Shown here: positions 50,775 to 54,437 of the stretch, in pieces | Layout: every line of letters begins with the position of its first letter | Position numbering within the stretch: the stretch's first letter is position 1 | NCBI GenBank assembly: GCA_902769875.1 | Contig: CACXQV010000024.1 | Location: 1-54,437, forward strand | Direction of reading: 5' to 3' | DNA length: 54,437 nt | Source: an uncultured Bacteroidia bacterium | GTDB taxonomy: Bacteria > Bacteroidota > Bacteroidia > Bacteroidales > F082 | Notes under the pieces: model-generated | Database searches by the model: none | The model's input: only the letters and a program-made list of their open reading frames with translations | Told to the model about the DNA's origin: nothing | Program-made: the position numbers and the translations under genes

Positions 50775-50782
50775 TACCTTTG
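50775..50782 (+). promoter_or_regulatory. Promoter -7 element, lplA
   Basis: TACCTTTG (TAnnTTTG) followed by CAAC, 51 bases before the ATG at 50834. Confidence 0.58.
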
Positions 50783-50795
50783 CAACTTAAATCCC

Positions 50796-50812
50796 AATGC
50801 TTTCAAAGCATT
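50796..50812 (+). promoter_or_regulatory. Dyad AATGCTTT-C-AAAGCATT in the lplA leader, possible operator
   Basis: Perfect 8-base arms at 50796-50803 and 50805-50812 around a single C. With a one-base centre it is more like a protein-binding site than an RNA hairpin. It starts 14 bases after the -7 element, so a bound regulator would block early transcription. Confidence 0.55.
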
Positions 50813-50833
50813 ATTTTGTCTAATTTGAATCGA

Positions 50834-51796
50834 ATGAAACTTCAAGTCATCATCAGCAACCAACACAATCCCTTCCTCAATCGCGCTGTTGAGATTTATC
50901 TTACTGATCATCAAGCAGAAGGCATCGTCACGATGTACCTATGGAAAAACCGGCAGACGGTGGTCATCGGGTATAATCAAAACCCTTATTCGGAATGCAA
51001 CGTTAAGTTGTTGCTTGATGAAGGCGGCCACCTTATGCGGCGCGGCACGGGCGGCGGGGCGGTCTATCACGACTTGGGCAACATCAATTTCTCGTTCATC
51101 GCCGACAAACAGCTTTATGACGTGAAAAAGCAACTCTCCGTGATTCAGGACGCGCTCCTCTCCTACGGCCTAAAGACCGAAATCTCTGGCCGCAACGACC
51201 TCACCTGCCAAGGGCGCAAGTTCTCAGGCAACGCCTTTGCGAAAGGGCAACACAACAACCTGCACCACGGCACCCTGCTCATCAAAACCGACGGCGCGAT
51301 GATGCAGCGTTACCTCATCGTCGACAAGGCCAAGCTGATGAAAAACGGCGTGAAAAGCGTGGCCTCAAGAGTCATCAACCTGAGCGAACTCGTCCCCGAA
51401 CTGACCTCCGAGAACATCAAGCAGCCATTGATTGCCTCACTCGAGAAAGTCTATGGCGGCAAGGCCGAAGTTTTGGATTTCGACACCTTAATTAATTTAA
51501 GCGAGGTGCAAGCCATCAAGTCGGAAATCTCTTCGCGAGATTTCTTGTTTGGTCGCTGGGAGCAGTTCAAGACCACCAAGAAAGCCCGTTTTGCTTGGGG
51601 CGGCGTGGAAATCGCGTTGCAAATCGACGAGGCCAACGCCAAAATCAACGACATACAAATCGCCTCGGATTGCCTTGAACCCGAGGCGATTCAAAAAGCC
51701 GAAGACCTGCTTCGCGGCAAAAGCACCCTTGAGATGCCACTTCACGACGAAAATGACCAAATCCTCAGCGACATCATCCACCTGATCTACGGCTAA
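50834..51796 (+). CDS. lplA: Lipoate--protein ligase A
   Basis: 320 residues from the ATG giving MKLQVIISNQHNPFLNRAVE. It attaches lipoate to dehydrogenase E2 subunits and GcvH through lipoyl-AMP. Motifs are VVIGYNQNPYSECN, MRRGTGGGAVYHDLGNINFS, GRNDLTCQGRKFSGNAFAKG with the catalytic Lys, and HHGTLLIKTD. The C-terminal accessory domain (about 240-320) is present, as in true LplA. It ends tail to tail with the TonB receptor gene (6-base gap). Confidence 0.94.
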   Translation: MKLQVIISNQHNPFLNRAVEIYLTDHQAEGIVTMYLWKNRQTVVIGYNQNPYSECNVKLLLDEGGHLMRRGTGGGAVYHDLGNINFSFIADKQLYDVKKQLSVIQDALLSYGLKTEISGRNDLTCQGRKFSGNAFAKGQHNNLHHGTLLIKTDGAMMQRYLIVDKAKLMKNGVKSVASRVINLSELVPELTSENIKQPLIASLEKVYGGKAEVLDFDTLINLSEVQAIKSEISSRDFLFGRWEQFKTTKKARFAWGGVEIALQIDEANAKINDIQIASDCLEPEAIQKAEDLLRGKSTLEMPLHDENDQILSDIIHLIYG

Positions 51797-51802
51797 CGTG
51801 CA

Positions 51803-53896
51803 TCAGCCGATGGGCACCGTCAGCTTGAAAACGAAGTTGCGACCCATGTTGAACACGCCTTGCCTGCCTGTAACGACGTTAAAGTCAGCATATTTCAGGC
51901 GGCTCAAATGGCTTTGGTAGCAAACATCGGCCAGATTGTCGACAATCAGATGCAACTCTGCCACCTTTTTCCCCTTTATGAACACATCGGTTCCCACCGA
52001 CACGCCCAGCAAGAGATACGTCGGTGTCATCGTCTCGGTGTCGTATGCCTCAAAATAATGGTCCTGCTTCAGGTACCAGTCGGCCATAAAGGCGATATAT
52101 GCATTGTTGAACAACTGGCCATCGTGCGTCAACTCATATTTCACGTCGGCTGAGAGATGAGGCGCTGGTGTCATAGGCAAATATTTCATCTCCTTGGATT
52201 GGTGCAGCAGTTGCGCATTCACGAATGAGAACGCTGCCCCAAAATGCAGGGAATGAAGCGGATGAAAGTCCAAGTTGCCTTCAAAACCATACAGCATAGC
52301 CTCGCCTTGCGCGTAGGCAAAAGTCATCAATCCGGGCTCGATGACGCTATCAATGCGGTGCAGATAAATGTAATTGCTGATGTGGTTGGCAAACACGGCG
52401 CCGTGCAGCTCAAAATAGCGCGTGGCATAATTGAAGCCCAAGTCGGCCTGCAAGCTGTATTCCGACTTAAAATTATGGTTTCCAATCTCATATCTCAAAG
52501 AGCCTTCGTGTACGCCATTGGAAGCCAACTCACTGATGTTGGGCGTACGAAACCCACGAGCCAAGTTGATTTTCAGGTCGAAACGCTCCGTAACCGCGCA
52601 AGTTGCGCCGATGCTGCCAGTGACACCACTGAAATGCCGAGTGAAATCCTCAAAACGAACCTCTCCGTCCTCTTCCAATCGTTTCGCGTCCAAATAGCGG
52701 TAGTCGAAACGCAACCCGCCGCTCAAATTCCAACGGGCCAAACTCTTGGAAGCTGTTGCAAATAGGCCGACATCGAACAAATCATAGTCAGGGATAAGGT
52801 ACTCATCACCCATATTGAGTGATTTCTGCCCCATGCCGTTCACGCCCGTCGAGAACTTCCAGCCCGATTTTTCCTCCGAGACATAACGGACGTCATAGTT
52901 CAACGTGTGCAATTGCAGATACAGGCCGTATTCGTCAGCCGACTCCTCAAACTCCTTGCGGCGGTTTTGCTGATAGCCCGCAATCACCTTCAGATAACCC
53001 GAAGAAAGGTTGATGAAACTCTCCGATACCGCCTTGAAATGATGCACACGTTGGTAAGGCAAGCCGTGTCGGTAGGCCAAAAGATTGCCATTTCCTGACA
53101 GCAACTCGCCCGTCACCGTGTCGCGCTCGCCCTCCACGATGCTCGGATTGATGTTGTAATACCCTAATTTGAGATGGGAATAGCCCCAAGAGCGCATCAA
53201 GCCTGTCTTTAAAGAGAACGCCCTTTCTTCGAACTGGGAATTAGGCACATAGCCATCGAAACGGTTTTTGTAGGCATGAGCGTGCTTTTCGCTGTAACGC
53301 GCATCCCAAATGAAACCCTTTTGGTTGCCGGCCACGTTGAACGAAGCGCCAATCAAGCCGTTATTGGTCTGATATTCAGCATTCACACTGCCCCTAACAG
53401 TTCCTTCGGGTGGTGTCGGCATCCCTTTGAACACCAACACGCCTCCCATGGCATCGGAGCCATACATCAAGCTGGCAGGGCCTTTCAGGATTTCGACCGA
53501 GCCGACCTCGTTGCCGTCGATTTCAATGCCATGCTCATCGCCCCATTGCTGGCCTTCCTGACGAAGGCCATCGTTAACGACCACGATACGGTTGTAGCCC
53601 AAGCCCCTGATGACGGGTTTCGAAATGCCACTTCCCGTGGTGATTTGCGCCACGCCAGGCTGTTTGGCAATCGCATCAATCAAGTTGGTGGAAGGCAGCT
53701 GACGCAATTCCTTGGCTTGAAGTATGGAAATCGGCAGGGGCGACTCTTTCATTTTCATATCGCCCACGGCACCCGTCACCATCACTTCCTTTAATTCCAA
53801 ATGCCTGAAAAACATATCGGTAGAGTCAGGCAAACTCTGGGCCGTCATCGGCAATGCACAAGCCAACGACAAGCCTAACAATAATGATTTTCCCAT
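51803..53896 (-). CDS. TonB-dependent outer-membrane receptor, ZnuD-like
   Basis: 697 residues. Signal peptide (ALPMTAQ), a plug domain (about 40-150) with KEVMVTGAVGDM, LIDAIAKQPGVAQITTGSGI, KPVIRGLGYNRIVVVNDG and VEILKGPASLMYGSDAMGGV, then a 22-strand type barrel ending in NFVFKLTVPIG. Near residue 450 the segment GFRTPNISELASNGVHEGSL followed by RYEIGN is typical of the ZnuD group that takes up zinc or related metals. It is preceded by a small Cys/His protein on the same strand. No SusD partner, so not a sugar receptor pair. Metal specificity is inference. Confidence 0.9.
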   Translation of the reverse strand: MGKSLLLGLSLACALPMTAQSLPDSTDMFFRHLELKEVMVTGAVGDMKMKESPLPISILQAKELRQLPSTNLIDAIAKQPGVAQITTGSGISKPVIRGLGYNRIVVVNDGLRQEGQQWGDEHGIEIDGNEVGSVEILKGPASLMYGSDAMGGVLVFKGMPTPPEGTVRGSVNAEYQTNNGLIGASFNVAGNQKGFIWDARYSEKHAHAYKNRFDGYVPNSQFEERAFSLKTGLMRSWGYSHLKLGYYNINPSIVEGERDTVTGELLSGNGNLLAYRHGLPYQRVHHFKAVSESFINLSSGYLKVIAGYQQNRRKEFEESADEYGLYLQLHTLNYDVRYVSEEKSGWKFSTGVNGMGQKSLNMGDEYLIPDYDLFDVGLFATASKSLARWNLSGGLRFDYRYLDAKRLEEDGEVRFEDFTRHFSGVTGSIGATCAVTERFDLKINLARGFRTPNISELASNGVHEGSLRYEIGNHNFKSEYSLQADLGFNYATRYFELHGAVFANHISNYIYLHRIDSVIEPGLMTFAYAQGEAMLYGFEGNLDFHPLHSLHFGAAFSFVNAQLLHQSKEMKYLPMTPAPHLSADVKYELTHDGQLFNNAYIAFMADWYLKQDHYFEAYDTETMTPTYLLLGVSVGTDVFIKGKKVAELHLIVDNLADVCYQSHLSRLKYADFNVVTGRQGVFNMGRNFVFKLTVPIG

Positions 53897-53945
53897 TGTA
53901 GTCTTGTTGATAAATTAATAATGTAAAAAATTGATTCCCTTAAAT

Positions 53946-54260
53946 TTACGACAAGACAGGCGGCGCACGGGAAAGGAAATCGGTTCCAAAAGCCTTTAGT
54001 TCAGCCAAGCCGAATGACGGGGCATTTGTCTCGATTTCAGGCAAGACGAAAACTATGGACACTTGCGGGGTGTCTTCGTAAACAAGTTGCTGAAACTGGC
54101 AGAGTTGACATTCGTCACCATCCAATTCCGAAGCTCGCTGTTCCTCGGACAACCCCTTGTTTTCCAATCGATTGGAATGTTCATGAAACGATACCAACAG
54201 CCACATCGGCAAATAAACCGCCAACAGGAAACACGCTATTCCAATCTTGCATCGTTTCAT
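53946..54260 (-). CDS. Small exported Cys/His protein upstream of the ZnuD-like receptor
   Basis: 104 residues from the ATG giving MKRCKIGIACFLLAVYLPMW. One hydrophobic segment (signal anchor or signal peptide) is followed by LLVSFHEHSNRLE and DECQLCQFQQLVYED, a short His/Cys set like that in DUF2946-type proteins found beside metal transport genes. It starts from promoter TATTTTTG at 54281-54288 and lies 49 bases before the receptor, so the two probably share a message. Metal binding is inferred from the residues and the neighbour. Confidence 0.65.
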   Translation of the reverse strand: MKRCKIGIACFLLAVYLPMWLLVSFHEHSNRLENKGLSEEQRASELDGDECQLCQFQQLVYEDTPQVSIVFVLPEIETNAPSFGLAELKAFGTDFLSRAPPVLS

Positions 54261-54280
54261 TTTTCTGCACTTTAGGCCTG

Positions 54281-54288
54281 CAAAAATA
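54281..54288 (-). promoter_or_regulatory. Promoter -7 element, small Cys/His protein and ZnuD-like receptor
   Basis: Minus-strand TATTTTTG followed by CAGG, 21 bases before the start. No dyad that clearly resembles a Zur box is seen. Confidence 0.58.
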
Positions 54289-54311
54289 CATATTTTGCTC
54301 AAAATTTATAC

Positions 54312-54319
54312 TAATTTTG
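54312..54319 (+). promoter_or_regulatory. Promoter -7 element pointing out of the window
   Basis: TAATTTTG (TAnnTTTG) followed by CAGCCC, divergent from the element at 54281. The gene it serves lies beyond the right edge. Confidence 0.5.
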
Positions 54320-54345
54320 CAGCCCAAATTAACAGGTTGAAGACC

Positions 54346-54434
54346 TTGAGCCTCTCGAAGGTACAGCCACGATAAATAGGCGATTCGACAAGCTCAACGA
54401 CCTGCGTCAACTAAGCCATTGGTACGGCTGCCAC
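54346..54434. repeat. Dyad element with GAGCYTGTCGAAG core at right edge
   Basis: TTGAGCCTCTCGAA (54346-54359) and TTCGACAAGCTCAA (54384-54397) pair with two mismatches; GGCTGCCAC follows at 54426-54434, the outer word seen in the element after dapA. It may continue beyond the window. Confidence 0.6.
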
Positions 54435-54437
54435 AAT

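Overview
The window reads as chromosomal DNA of a member of the Bacteroidota, most likely the order Bacteroidales. Several independent signs agree. There are type IX secretion (T9SS) genes (porX-like, porT-like, the DUF4835 family) and two secreted peptidases with T9SS C-terminal sorting domains. The promoters have the Bacteroidota form TAnnTTTG, seen in front of about 20 genes or operons. Other markers are an Rpb6-like omega subunit next to bamD, DUF4254 next to a GT9 glycosyltransferase, a DUF7935-type protein next to lpxD, and a ZnuD-like TonB receptor. I cannot name the species. The density of short intergenic word repeats suggests an uncultured gut- or rumen-type lineage (inference).

Layout. 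1-12.2 kb (minus strand) is a surface-polysaccharide locus: two acyltransferases, a ferredoxin-like/F420-hydrogenase-beta protein with a pyruvyl transferase, two tandem AAA-ATPase/PD-(D/E)XK genes, an ABC-2 exporter permease, an unusual sugar transferase, a DegT aminotransferase, a WbpD-type N-acetyltransferase, and an LldE-like Fe-S protein at the head of the operon. 12.2-18 kb (minus) is a tightly overlapped operon tsaE - thioredoxin-like lipoprotein - aroB - aroA, preceded by the T9SS response regulator porX and a GNAT/small-protein pair. 18-22 kb holds metabolic and hypothetical genes. 22-31.7 kb (plus) carries dapA, two tandem T9SS-exported M14 carboxypeptidases, bamD, omega, the DUF4835 gene and recN. 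31.7-35.3 kb (minus) carries lpxD, lpxC and lpxA. 35.3-40.8 kb (minus) is an accessory island: a GIY-YIG protein, an AbiGi-like protein, an AlbA_2/Schlafen-type ATP-binding regulator and a DUF234-type ATPase. 41-49.5 kb carries an aminotransferase, DUF4254 - GT9 - menG/ubiE, a large MscS channel and porT. 49.6-54.4 kb has tRNA-Glu, higBA, lplA, a ZnuD-like receptor and its small Cys/His partner.

How the genes may work together. PorX and PorT belong to T9SS, and the two CTD-bearing carboxypeptidases are probable cargo. The polysaccharide locus encodes WbpE/WbpD-type steps. In Porphyromonas gingivalis the equivalent pathway makes the A-LPS to which T9SS cargo is attached, so the locus may supply the anchor glycan here (inference). 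lpxACD and bamD supply the outer membrane.

Main points for a second look: the AbiGi + GIY-YIG cassette with the regulators beside it; an lpxC that lacks the FabZ half normally fused to it in this phylum; a sugar transferase whose membrane hairpin is replaced by a methyltransferase-like region; sharp mosaicism between the two AAA/PD-(D/E)XK copies; twin palindromes over an ATPase promoter; and several families of dyad-symmetric intergenic repeats. I saw no CRISPR array, insertion sequence or rRNA.
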